Made by a program: the position numbers and the translations under genes. From positions 1 through 13,713 of the forward strand of contig CAYMPH010000030.1 in the NCBI GenBank assembly GCA_964392365.1: DNA of 13,713 nt, in the 5' to 3' direction. The notes beneath the pieces are model-generated. The model was not told where the DNA came from. It ran no database searches and saw nothing but the letters and a program-made list of their open reading frames with translations. Source of the DNA: CAYMPH01 sp964392365 (GTDB lineage Bacteria; Spirochaetota; UBA4802; UBA5550). Positions 1-6,029 of this stretch are shown here, piece by piece; position 1 is the stretch's first letter; the number at the start of each line of letters is the position of its first letter.

Positions 1-15
1 GCTTGACCATATTAT

Positions 16-52
16 AAAAACCCCGAATGAATTTATTCATTCGGGGTTTTTT
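16..52. terminator. Strong bidirectional rho-independent terminator
   Basis: A perfect 12-bp stem (CCCCGAATGAAT at 21-32 pairing with 35-46) has a 2-base nominal loop. It is preceded by five A and followed by six T, so it can end transcription on both strands. The gene it serves on the plus strand lies left of the window. No minus-strand gene in the window reads into it. Confidence 0.93.
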
Positions 53-81
53 ATTTTGTTTTAATTTATGGGTAAAAATGT

Positions 82-111
82 TTGACTTAATTTAATAATA
101 GTTCTTATAAA
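82..111 (+). promoter_or_regulatory. Candidate sigma-70-type promoter for the 350 gene
   Basis: TTGACT (82-87, 5 of 6 to consensus) and TATAAA (106-111, 5 of 6) are separated by 18 bases. It faces the membrane-protein gene at 350. In DNA this AT-rich such matches arise by chance, so this is a candidate only. Confidence 0.45.
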
Positions 112-160
112 AATAATCAAAAGGCTTGATATTTTTTTGCTTTTAGGAGGGCGCAATATT

Positions 161-211
161 TAATAAACATTTTCTGTTAGCATATAAAAAGTCATGAATT
201 ATACTTTCTGC
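161..211 (+). repeat. Left copy of imperfect direct repeat bracketing the 350 gene
   Basis: This 51-base segment aligns without gaps to 784-834 with 7 mismatches (about 86% identity). The two copies share the blocks AAACATTTTCT, TTAGCATA and GAATTATA. The flanks on either side do not align. The copies lie 623 bases apart in the same orientation and enclose exactly one gene. Confidence 0.8.
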
Positions 212-349
212 CGAAACAAATAAAATGAAAACTTTCTATTTTAATACCTTTAAAAATGGTATTTTTTAGCAAAAAGTTGAAGAAAGTTAGGGATATTATT
301 AAATGAGCATTTTGCCGATTTAATATAAAACTTTTCAAGGAGGCAGCAT

Positions 350-769
350 ATGAAGCAGTTTTCTGACAGAGTCTGGAGCAGGTTTTTCCTTGTAGCCGCG
401 ATCTGGAATCTCTATTTTTCGATTACCGCGATTATAATGAGGGACTTTAATTTGTATGTATTTTTCGGGGAAGAAACAGTATCTTTGCTGAATGGCAATT
501 ATTATGCCATTGTCTTTTATAATTTGATGTGGGCAGCCGTTCTGGTCTTTGGTATAGGATTTTACCTTGTTTCAAGGGATGTAAACAGAAACAATGGCAT
601 AGTGTTACTTGCTATCATTGGTAAATTATGCTTTCTTGTCTATTATGCTATTATGTACGCCGAATCGAAGTGCACAATCTGGGGATTGCTCGGAGTTGTT
701 GCGGATAACATATTTGCGCTGTTGTTCTCTTATTTTCTTGTGCAGAAGCGTCAGGAAAGTAATGACTAA
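350..769 (+). CDS. Small four-helix integral membrane protein, function unknown
   Basis: A 139-aa hydrophobic protein with about four predicted membrane helices (residues 12-30, 52-74, 83-103 and 109-131). Its short, slightly charged C-terminus (KRQESND) follows the last helix. The ATG start is firmly set by a near-perfect AAGGAGG at 337-343, six bases upstream. I recognise no enzymatic motif and cannot assign a family; it looks like the small uncharacterised 4-TM proteins found singly in many bacteria. The gene stands alone, points away from the redox operon and shares a bidirectional terminator with it (921-954). Its codons look richer in G and C than those of neighbouring genes (GCC, GCG and CTG occur often). 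Together with the bracketing direct repeats, this hints at acquisition as a unit, but I have not measured codon usage. Confidence 0.85.
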   Translation: MKQFSDRVWSRFFLVAAIWNLYFSITAIIMRDFNLYVFFGEETVSLLNGNYYAIVFYNLMWAAVLVFGIGFYLVSRDVNRNNGIVLLAIIGKLCFLVYYAIMYAESKCTIWGLLGVVADNIFALLFSYFLVQKRQESND

Positions 770-783
770 TCTTTGTGTCACCT

Positions 784-834
784 TATTAAACATTTTCTAT
801 TAGCATACGAAAACTCAAGAATTATAGTTTCTGC
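784..834 (+). repeat. Right copy of imperfect direct repeat bracketing the 350 gene
   Basis: Gap-free partner of 161-211 (44 of 51 bases identical). It begins 15 bases after the stop codon of the membrane-protein gene. The lack of similarity outside the 51 bases argues for a discrete repeat unit rather than a larger tandem duplication. Confidence 0.8.
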
Positions 835-920
835 AGTTTCTGATATATGACATTATGTCTTTTATACATGAGAGATTTATATATATATTTTTTTACTTTT
901 TTATCAAAAATTTTTAAAAA

Positions 921-954
921 TAAAAAGCCGCCATCATTTAAACGCGGCTTTTTA
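921..954. terminator. Bidirectional terminator between convergent genes
   Basis: An 11-bp stem (TAAAAAGCCGC at 921-931, partner at 944-954) encloses a 12-base loop. The AAAAA and TTTTT ends serve both directions. It lies between the plus-strand membrane-protein gene and the minus-strand peroxiredoxin gene and can end both transcripts. Confidence 0.9.
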
Positions 955-973
955 TTAAAGAATGAAATATTGT

Positions 974-1597
974 TTATTTCCCGAGTGTCTTCTGCCCCTT
1001 TTTCCAGTTTAAAGGACAAAGTGCTTCAGTCTGCAGAGCTGCAAGAACGCGCAGAATTTCCTCAACGCTTCTGCCGACATTATGGTTCTGAACTAACTGA
1101 TATTGCAGAATTCCGTTTGGATCAATTATAAATAAACCTCTTAAAGCTGTGCCGTCTTTGGCAAGAACACCATAAGATTTAACCATTTCTTTCTTTAAAT
1201 CAGAAAAAAGAGGAAATTTCAGATCACCAAGATCTCCTCTTTGAATCCAGGCTAAATGTGAATATTTGCTGTCAACTGAGCCGCCGATAATATCAGCATT
1301 TAATTTTTTAAAATCACTTAAGGATTGATTAAATCCTTTAATTTCAGTTGGGCAAACGAATGTAAAATCCCCAGGATAAAAGAAAAGAACAAGCCATTTA
1401 CCTTTATAATCAGACAGGGAAATTGTTTTAAATTCTTTATCTATAACTGCATCAGCAGTAAAATCTGGAGCAGGTTCTTCGAGTTTTGCATTTCCTGATC
1501 GTTTAAAGCAATAATGATCATTTGGAATATCTTTTGCAATTCCAATACTAATAAAGCAGACAAGAATAAACAAAACTATTAAAGATTTTGTTTTCAT
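974..1597 (-). CDS. Exported typical 2-Cys peroxiredoxin (AhpC/Prx1 type)
   Basis: A thiol peroxidase of 207 aa. The peroxidatic site is PGDFTFVCP, with P75, T79 and C82 matching the PxxxTxxC signature. R153 (in ALRGLF) is the expected active-site arginine. The resolving cysteine is C194 in LCPLNWKKG near the C-terminus, as in typical 2-Cys enzymes. The N-terminus is a clear signal peptide: MKTK, then a hydrophobic core to about residue 20, with a plausible cleavage after GIA (21). AhpC/Prx1 enzymes are normally cytoplasmic, so export is unusual. C14 lies inside the signal segment and is preceded by V, a poor lipobox. The C-terminus is short (KTLGK) and lacks the YF extension of overoxidation-sensitive eukaryotic enzymes. 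The gene follows the glutaredoxin-like gene by 15 bases with a modest GGGG-type ribosome site, and that protein is its likely reductant. Family assignment is firm; periplasmic location is inferred. Confidence 0.95.
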   Translation of the reverse strand: MKTKSLIVLFILVCFISIGIAKDIPNDHYCFKRSGNAKLEEPAPDFTADAVIDKEFKTISLSDYKGKWLVLFFYPGDFTFVCPTEIKGFNQSLSDFKKLNADIIGGSVDSKYSHLAWIQRGDLGDLKFPLFSDLKKEMVKSYGVLAKDGTALRGLFIIDPNGILQYQLVQNHNVGRSVEEILRVLAALQTEALCPLNWKKGQKTLGK

Positions 1598-1612
1598 AAT
1601 ATAAACCCCGGA

Positions 1613-1984
1613 TTATTTTTTCCCTGCTTTGACTTTTGCCAGAGCGTCATTAAATTTTTCAACGCTGAATCCTTTTAGAATTTCCTGATCATCACCAATA
1701 ACTATTACAGGAACACCGTCGCTCTTATATTTTTCTGTTACTTCTTCCATTGCTTTGGAATCAATCTGAACATCTTTATTTATAAATGGTATATTTTTTC
1801 TGGTAAAATATTCTTTTGCAGCCTTGCAATGAGGACACCATGAAACAGAATAAAGAACGATTTTCGGATATCCGCTTTTTTCTTTATGTGTAGCTATTTT
1901 ACTCTGCTGAGAATATAATTCAGCTGTTGAAAAGGTCAGCATCAACATTAGGGGTGCAATAATAAACAAAGCTTTTTTAAACAT
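1613..1984 (-). CDS. Exported glutaredoxin-fold thiol-disulfide protein (CPHC)
   Basis: A 123-aa protein with a signal peptide (MFKK, hydrophobic stretch to about 19, likely cleavage after STA, residue 21) and one thioredoxin-fold domain of glutaredoxin/NrdH type (about 40-118). The active site is C50-P-H-C53 in YSVSWCPHC, and the conserved cis-proline is P92 in DGVPVIVIG. Cytoplasmic glutaredoxins usually have CPYC; CPHC is the dipeptide of DsbA and makes the disulfide more oxidising in that family. First gene of a two-gene operon with the exported peroxiredoxin, behind a strong promoter and an AAGGAGGA ribosome site. The likely role is to pass electrons to the peroxiredoxin in the periplasm, recharged by a membrane DsbD/CcdA-type protein not seen here. 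A disulfide oxidase or isomerase role is possible. Confidence 0.92.
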   Translation of the reverse strand: MFKKALFIIAPLMLMLTFSTAELYSQQSKIATHKEKSGYPKIVLYSVSWCPHCKAAKEYFTRKNIPFINKDVQIDSKAMEEVTEKYKSDGVPVIVIGDDQEILKGFSVEKFNDALAKVKAGKK

Positions 1985-1990
1985 ATTAGA

Positions 1991-1998
1991 TCCTCCTT
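1991..1998 (-). promoter_or_regulatory. Ribosome binding site of the glutaredoxin-like gene
   Basis: AAGGAGGA on the minus strand, six bases before the ATG at 1984. It fixes the start so that the signal peptide is included in the protein. Confidence 0.85.
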
Positions 1999-2012
1999 TT
2001 TATTTTAAAATA

Positions 2013-2041
2013 ATAAAATAATAGCTTTTATTTAATGTCAA
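2013..2041 (-). promoter_or_regulatory. Promoter of the exported Grx-Prx operon
   Basis: A perfect TTGACA (complement of 2036-2041) is followed after 17 bases by TTTTAT (complement of 2013-2018, 4 of 6 to the -10 consensus). Transcription would start a few bases downstream and give a short leader before the AAGGAGGA at 1991-1998. No recognisable peroxide-regulator operator was found around it. Confidence 0.65.
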
Positions 2042-2095
2042 TAATATATTATACATCAAAATTCAGTTTTGAATTTTTAAATAGAATTGATATGT

Positions 2096-3001
2096 TCATA
2101 TGGGTTTTATTTTTTTAATATAATTTCTTCCTGCTTTTACACCCTGAGTAAAGCCTTCCAGAATTTTCTTTTCATCTTTTGTAAGTCTGTTTACTTTAAA
2201 TTCTAAAGGAGGATATAATTTATCTATTGATTTATATTTATTTTCAAGATCATCGAGAATTTTATTATATTGTTTGAATCTGTTTTCAAGTGTATAAACA
2301 AGAAGTTTATATTCCGGATTTTTAAAGTATGATTCAAGCAATGATTTAATCCAGAAGGATTCATCAGATTTTCTATATCCTTTATGCCTTGTTGTAATTA
2401 CGAGTATGTCTTTCTCTTTATAACCAAGTTCAAGTGCCTTATAAAAAGGAATTGGATCAAGCAGACCTCCATCGAGAAGATTATAATCATTGTATTTTAC
2501 AAATCCTCTATAAAGAAATGGAATTGCTGCTGTTGCTTTCATCGCAATTTCAACGTTGTCTTTTTTTGAATTTAAATATACAGTTTCCGGAGAACAGAAG
2601 TCAGAGCAATTTGTGGCAGTAATAATTACAGGGCAGGATTTTTTTAATTTTTTAAAATCAAACGGCTCCTCTCCTTTTAATATAGTATCAATCATCCAGT
2701 CGAGATTGAGTATATTTTTTTTATTGTTCAGGATGTTGCTGATTTTTATAAAATCTCCGGTAAGCAGTTTAGTAAAATATGCATCACGGGCCAGATAAAT
2801 CTGATCTGCAGCATAAGCTGCTCCGGTTAATGCCCCTGCTGATGAGCCTATAATAAGTTCCCATGGAAAATATTTCTGATCAGTAAATGCCTGGAGAACG
2901 CCGGTTGAAAATATTCCTCTCATTCCTCCGCCTTCCAGAACGAGTACTTTTTTATCCCGGCTGAGATGGAATATATCTTTTATTTTAGTTAATATTTTCA
3001 T
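2096..3001 (-). CDS. Patatin-like phospholipase / lipid acyl hydrolase
   Basis: A 301-aa single-domain patatin-fold serine hydrolase, expected to cleave acyl chains from lipids. The oxyanion-hole loop is GGGMRG (24-29). The nucleophile S54 sits in the elbow IGSSAG (51-56). The dyad partner is D177 in LLDGG, with the usual following PIP. The order and spacing match bacterial YjjU/RssA-type patatins of about 280-320 aa. There is no signal peptide, so it is probably cytoplasmic or peripheral to the inner membrane. The C-terminal third is Lys/Tyr-rich and helical, which could aid membrane association. Start: the ATG at 3001 has only weak purine content upstream and no good ribosome site, but the next Met (residue 27) is inside the GGGMRG motif, so this start is needed. 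It is divergent from rlmI and separated from the Grx-Prx promoter by about 55 bases. The substrate is unknown. Confidence 0.93.
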   Translation of the reverse strand: MKILTKIKDIFHLSRDKKVLVLEGGGMRGIFSTGVLQAFTDQKYFPWELIIGSSAGALTGAAYAADQIYLARDAYFTKLLTGDFIKISNILNNKKNILNLDWMIDTILKGEEPFDFKKLKKSCPVIITATNCSDFCSPETVYLNSKKDNVEIAMKATAAIPFLYRGFVKYNDYNLLDGGLLDPIPFYKALELGYKEKDILVITTRHKGYRKSDESFWIKSLLESYFKNPEYKLLVYTLENRFKQYNKILDDLENKYKSIDKLYPPLEFKVNRLTKDEKKILEGFTQGVKAGRNYIKKIKPI

Positions 3002-3125
3002 GGTGTATTTTCAAAATTTATCATTGATATTAAAATATGCAATAAAATAATAAACTGATAATATTTAATTTGAAAGAAATCCGTATTTGTCATAAATATG
3101 ATTTATTATAAATTAACGAGGGGAA

Positions 3126-4292
3126 ATGAAAGTATATTTAAAAAAAGGAAAAGAAAAGGCAATAATTCAGAAGCATCACTGGATTTTTTCCGGTGCAGTA
3201 AGCAGGATTGAACCTGGCATTTCAAATGGTGATATTGTTGAAGTATGTTCAGAATCCGGGAAAGTTTTAGGATCAGGTTATTATAACAGTCATTCGCAAA
3301 TTGTTGTAAGATTGCTTGTTTTTGGCGATGAATCTTTTAATAAAGAATATCTTTTTAAGCTGATAAAAAATTCTATTGATAAAAGAAAATCCGATCCCTT
3401 GTTGAAAAATTGTGACTTTTACAGGCTGGTAAATTCGGAGGGTGATTTTCTTCCAGGTCTTGTTGCAGATTATTATTCAGGAAATGTAGTCCTTCAGTTT
3501 TTAACCCTTGGAATGGATAAAATGAAAATAGAGATTATTGATATCATTAAATCAGTAATTAATCCAATCAGTATATATGAAAGAAGTGACCATGCAGGCA
3601 GAAAAGCAGAAGGGCTTGATGAATTTTCAGGTGAAATTTACGGGACTGTACCGGAAGAAATTATCTGCGAAGAAAGAGGAATGAAATTTATTATTGATAT
3701 TAAAAAAGGTCAGAAAACCGGATTTTTTATTGATCAGAGGGAAAACAGGGAACTTGTAAAAAGGCTGTCTTCAGGGAAAAAAGTTTTAAATCTTTTCTGC
3801 TACACAGGCGGTTTTTCTGTGGCTGCTTTATGGGATGGAGCTGAAAATGTAATATCAGTTGATTCGTCTGCTCCTGCTCTTTCGGTTCTTGAACGGAATA
3901 TTTATATAAACGGTTTTAAAAATAGAAATAATTCAATTCAGGCGGATGTATTTGATTATATCAGCAGGAATGAATTTGAAGCAGATTTAATTATAGTTGA
4001 TCCGCCGTCGTTTGCAAAAAGCAAAGGCAATCTGAATAAGGCTTTACGGGGATATAAAGATTTAAATTACAGGATTTTCAGGAAATGCAGACCGGGTACA
4101 ATGGTGCTGACATTTTCCTGTTCGAGATTTATTGATATTGATCTGTTTCAGAAAGTGATTTTTTCTTCAGCGCTGGATTCCGGAAGAAAAGTCTCAATTA
4201 TCAGCAAAGCCGGACATGCTTCGGATCATCCGGTGAATATTTATGTTCCTGAAACTGAGTATTTAAAATCAATTTTATTGTTAGTGGAATGA
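3126..4292 (+). CDS. rlmI: RlmI-family 23S rRNA (cytosine-C5) methyltransferase
   Basis: A 388-aa class I SAM-dependent RNA methyltransferase of the RlmI/YccW family, whose E. coli member makes m5C1962 in 23S rRNA. A PUA RNA-binding domain occupies about residues 1-75 and a linker domain carries EGDFLPGLVAD (105-115). The Rossmann methyltransferase domain runs from about 195, with SAM motif I LNLFCYTGGFS (221-231), motif IV DPPSFAKSK (292-300) and the catalytic cysteine C332 in TFSCS (motif VI). The length matches the family (about 390-400 aa). The ATG is preceded at close range by GAGGGG (3118-3123). It stands alone, divergent from the patatin gene, and has no clear terminator until a possible hairpin at 4391-4412. 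The symbol rests on family membership; the precise target base in this organism is inferred. Confidence 0.93.
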   Translation: MKVYLKKGKEKAIIQKHHWIFSGAVSRIEPGISNGDIVEVCSESGKVLGSGYYNSHSQIVVRLLVFGDESFNKEYLFKLIKNSIDKRKSDPLLKNCDFYRLVNSEGDFLPGLVADYYSGNVVLQFLTLGMDKMKIEIIDIIKSVINPISIYERSDHAGRKAEGLDEFSGEIYGTVPEEIICEERGMKFIIDIKKGQKTGFFIDQRENRELVKRLSSGKKVLNLFCYTGGFSVAALWDGAENVISVDSSAPALSVLERNIYINGFKNRNNSIQADVFDYISRNEFEADLIIVDPPSFAKSKGNLNKALRGYKDLNYRIFRKCRPGTMVLTFSCSRFIDIDLFQKVIFSSALDSGRKVSIISKAGHASDHPVNIYVPETEYLKSILLLVE

Positions 4293-4390
4293 TTTTTTAA
4301 ATGAGTTCTGTAATATTTTTTTTAATTTCAACTTTTTAAAGCTGATTCTTCTCAATTATTTAATCTTTTTCCGGATTGAAAATTTTATAA

Positions 4391-4412
4391 AAAGTATTTA
4401 ATGAAATACTTT
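4391..4412. terminator. Possible weak terminator after rlmI
   Basis: A perfect 9-bp stem, AAAGTATTT (4391-4399) with AAATACTTT (4404-4412), has an AATG loop. It is AT-only apart from one G-C pair and is followed by CTTTATT rather than a clean T run. It lies about 100 bases after the rlmI stop. It could be a weak terminator or part of a protein-binding site next to the TTGACA dyad. Confidence 0.3.
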
Positions 4413-4572
4413 CTTTATTGACATTCTATATTGGAATATACTTTATATACAGAAATATGGCAGATTTTAGTAATTAAAATATTGATTAATTTTCTACCGG
4501 GTTATCTTGCATACAGCCATTAATGAATTTGTTATGTATTATATCAGTTAACGATTTAAATAGAACAATTCC

Positions 4573-4654
4573 TGTCATTCACCCGAGGGTGCAAGACCCG
4601 AGAAGGCGGAATTCCATTTCTGTAGTCTGGATCCCCGTTTTTACGGGGATGACA
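4573..4654. repeat. Palindromic dispersed repeat (REP/MITE-like)
   Basis: An 82-base, comparatively G+C-rich unit. It opens with TGTCATTC (4573-4580) and closes with the imperfect inverse GGGGATGACA (4645-4654). Inside are two hairpins: CACCC-GA-GGGTG (4580-4591) and a perfect 8-bp stem ATCCCCGT/ACGGGGAT (4631-4638 and 4643-4650) with a TTTT loop. This layout, with TGTCAT ends and inner hairpins around a GGAATTCC-type core, resembles the short non-coding palindromic elements scattered between genes in many bacterial genomes. The left arm looks degraded relative to the right. There is no coding capacity and no T run after the strong stem, so it is not an ordinary terminator. Confidence 0.75.
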
Positions 4655-4703
4655 AAAAAAATAAAATTTGCTGAATTTATAAAACTCTAATTTATTCATA
4701 AAA

Positions 4704-4712
4704 TGCTATAAT
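4704..4712 (+). promoter_or_regulatory. Extended -10 promoter of the FecR-OmpA gene
   Basis: TGCTATAAT is a perfect extended -10 element (TGn plus TATAAT). No good -35 lies at the expected distance, which extended -10 promoters tolerate. The predicted start near 4719 gives a leader of about 40 bases. Confidence 0.6.
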
Positions 4713-4744
4713 ATATTTGATAAAATAAATTTTTATATAATTAA

Positions 4745-4752
4745 AAAGGTGA
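4745..4752 (+). promoter_or_regulatory. Ribosome site deciding the FecR-OmpA start
   Basis: AAAGGTGA lies eight bases before the ATG at 4761. An in-frame GTG at 4749 falls inside this site and is therefore more likely part of it than a start codon. Confidence 0.7.
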
Positions 4753-4760
4753 AAGCTGTT

Positions 4761-5927
4761 ATGAAAAAAGTAAAAGAAGTAAAAACAAAAGAAGTTAAGG
4801 CTAAAAAAATTACCAAGCCAAAAAAGAAAGAGAATGCCGGAATATCTTTATTAACAAAAATTAAAATTATTTCAATACTTGTTGTTTCTATTGGGCTTTG
4901 CGGATGGATTTCATATCTTATTTTATCCGATACAATGCTTGTGAAAAGTCCGGTTTTTGTTAAGGAAAATGCAAAAATTACTTTTGTTATTGGCAATGTT
5001 AATTACCGCGAAAACAAAAACAAGCAATGGAAGCTGGCAATTGTCGGAACAAGCCTGAAAGATTCTTATGAAATTAAAACTGAAAAGGATTCCATTGCAG
5101 ATATACGATTCCATAATGAAATGGCAATCCGTGTAGCTGAGCTGAGCAGTATGATTATTACTGACCTTTCAGTAAAAAAAATGACCTTATTTGTTGAACA
5201 GGGGGCTATCACAGGAAAATTTGAGAAGCTATTTAAAGAACATCTTTTAACTGTAAAAACAAATACAACTGTTGCGTCAATTCGCGGTACGGAACTCAGC
5301 TTTGAAACAGGCGAAAGAGTAGTAGTTGATGAAAAAAATAAAAAACCGTTTTTCAATAGATTTCCTGTAAAAAAAGAAGAAGAAAAAAAAGAAAACTTTA
5401 CTACAGTATATGCAATTTCCGGAATTACCGAAGTATCTAATCCGAATTTAAACGATCAGAAGGTTCTTCTTGCTTATCAGAACAAGACAACAGTTCCTCA
5501 GGGAGGACAGCCGTCAAATCCTGAAAAACTAACAGCTGCAGAGATTCAGAAGATCCGTGGAATATTGAATTCAATTCATACGGAAGAAGTTCTGCTTATA
5601 TCGGATAAAATTAATTTTACTAGCGGAAGCGCGCAAATTCTTCCAACATCATTTCCTGAACTTGATAAGATTGCGCTTATACTTAATAATAAAAATGTTA
5701 AAATCAGGATTGAAGGCCACACTGACAATTCAGGCGGTGCTGTAATTAACCAGCCTTTATCTGAACAGCGCTCCGGAGCAATTAGAGAATACCTTATACA
5801 AAAAGGGATTAAACCTGAAAAACTTATCGCAGTCGGATTCGGAGATAGTAAGCCGGTTGCAGATAATATAACTGAAAATGGACGTGCTATGAACCGCAGA
5901 GTTGAATTTATAATTGTTGAAGAATAA
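4761..5927 (+). CDS. Membrane-anchored FecR-OmpA fusion protein
   Basis: A 388-aa envelope protein. Residues 1-27 are a strongly basic cytoplasmic tail with KKVKEVKTK-type lysine repeats. One membrane helix follows (about 34-57). A FecR domain (about 73-240) contains the family-typical stretch from VKTNTTVASIRGTEL (165-179). A K/E-rich break at about 203-211 lies within its C-terminal part. The C-terminal OmpA/Pal domain (about 278-388) carries EGHTDNSGG with D322, R337 in LSEQR and GRAMNRRVE near the end; the Asp and Arg are the expected peptidoglycan-binding residues. It should sit in the inner membrane and reach the peptidoglycan. FecR domains in classical systems transmit a signal to a sigma factor, but no sigma gene or TonB receptor is nearby, so here FecR is probably structural or ligand-binding. 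Domain calls are firm; the function is inferred. Confidence 0.9.
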   Translation: MKKVKEVKTKEVKAKKITKPKKKENAGISLLTKIKIISILVVSIGLCGWISYLILSDTMLVKSPVFVKENAKITFVIGNVNYRENKNKQWKLAIVGTSLKDSYEIKTEKDSIADIRFHNEMAIRVAELSSMIITDLSVKKMTLFVEQGAITGKFEKLFKEHLLTVKTNTTVASIRGTELSFETGERVVVDEKNKKPFFNRFPVKKEEEKKENFTTVYAISGITEVSNPNLNDQKVLLAYQNKTTVPQGGQPSNPEKLTAAEIQKIRGILNSIHTEEVLLISDKINFTSGSAQILPTSFPELDKIALILNNKNVKIRIEGHTDNSGGAVINQPLSEQRSGAIREYLIQKGIKPEKLIAVGFGDSKPVADNITENGRAMNRRVEFIIVEE

Positions 5928-5952
5928 ATTTAATAAATTGGTTTTAATTCTA

Positions 5953-5980
5953 TTTAGATTGAATTAAGAATGGTTATACT
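5953..5980 (+). promoter_or_regulatory. Candidate promoter of the GlsB-like gene
   Basis: TTTAGA (5953-5958, 4 of 6) and TATACT (5975-5980, 5 of 6) are spaced by 16 bases. A dyad TTAATTC/GAATTAA (5944-5950 and 5961-5967) overlaps the -35 side and could be an operator. Weak evidence in AT-rich DNA. Confidence 0.35.
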
Positions 5981-6029
5981 GTAACAGGAATTTATCTGCT
6001 GAACAGAATTTTAAAAAAGGAGCATTAAA

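Larger units (their letters stand above)
1..349. other. Gene-free leader upstream of the 350 membrane-protein gene
   Basis: No credible coding region is present. The stretch holds the terminator at 16-52, a promoter candidate at 82-111, the left copy of a 51-base direct repeat at 161-211, and a weak hairpin (AATACC at 243-248 with GGTATT at 258-263) followed by six T. The hairpin could act as a leaky attenuator but is too short to call. A Shine-Dalgarno-like AGGAGG near 146 has no usable start codon after it. A transcript from the 82-111 promoter would carry an unusually long leader of about 230 bases. Confidence 0.6.
4293..4760. other. 468-base intergenic region with repeat, dyads and a promoter
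   Basis: No supported gene. From left to right it contains a perfect A/T-rich hairpin (4391-4412), an isolated TTGACA followed by a TATATT-GG-AATATA dyad (4418-4440), a palindromic dispersed-repeat element (4573-4654), an extended -10 promoter (4704-4712) and the ribosome site of the FecR-OmpA gene. The G+C-rich 82-base element stands out against very AT-rich surroundings. Confidence 0.7.

Noticed and set aside
146..151. Shine-Dalgarno-like AGGAGG in the leader
   Set aside because: No start codon lies at a workable distance; the nearest downstream ATG (about 194) encodes only nine residues.
161..834. attC-like sites of an integron cassette around the 350 gene
   Set aside because: The repeats lack paired core sites (GTTRRRY with its inverse) and have little internal dyad symmetry, and no integrase is present.
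822..1131. Small open frames on both strands across the 921-954 terminator
   Set aside because: They run through a clear terminator hairpin and into the antisense of the peroxiredoxin gene, with no ribosome site and low-complexity products.
2058..2077. Terminator after the patatin gene (AAAATTC/GAATTTT stem)
   Set aside because: The 7-bp stem has a single G-C pair and no T run in the direction of the patatin gene.
2384..2798. Three plus-strand open frames inside the patatin gene
   Set aside because: They are antisense to a firmly identified coding region, overlap one another in different frames and show no ribosome sites.
3061..3125. Promoter for rlmI (TTGAAA or TTGTCA with a TATAAA)
   Set aside because: Spacings are wrong, or the start would fall so close to the ATG that the ribosome site would be lost.
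4631..4654. Intrinsic terminator in the palindromic element
   Set aside because: The stem is strong but is followed by GACAAAAAAA on the plus strand and by no T run on the minus strand; the repeat-element reading explains it better.
4733..5356. Minus-strand frames opposite the FecR-OmpA gene
   Set aside because: The Phe/Ser/Thr-rich products are what the antisense of a Lys-rich coding region gives, with no motif and no initiation signal.
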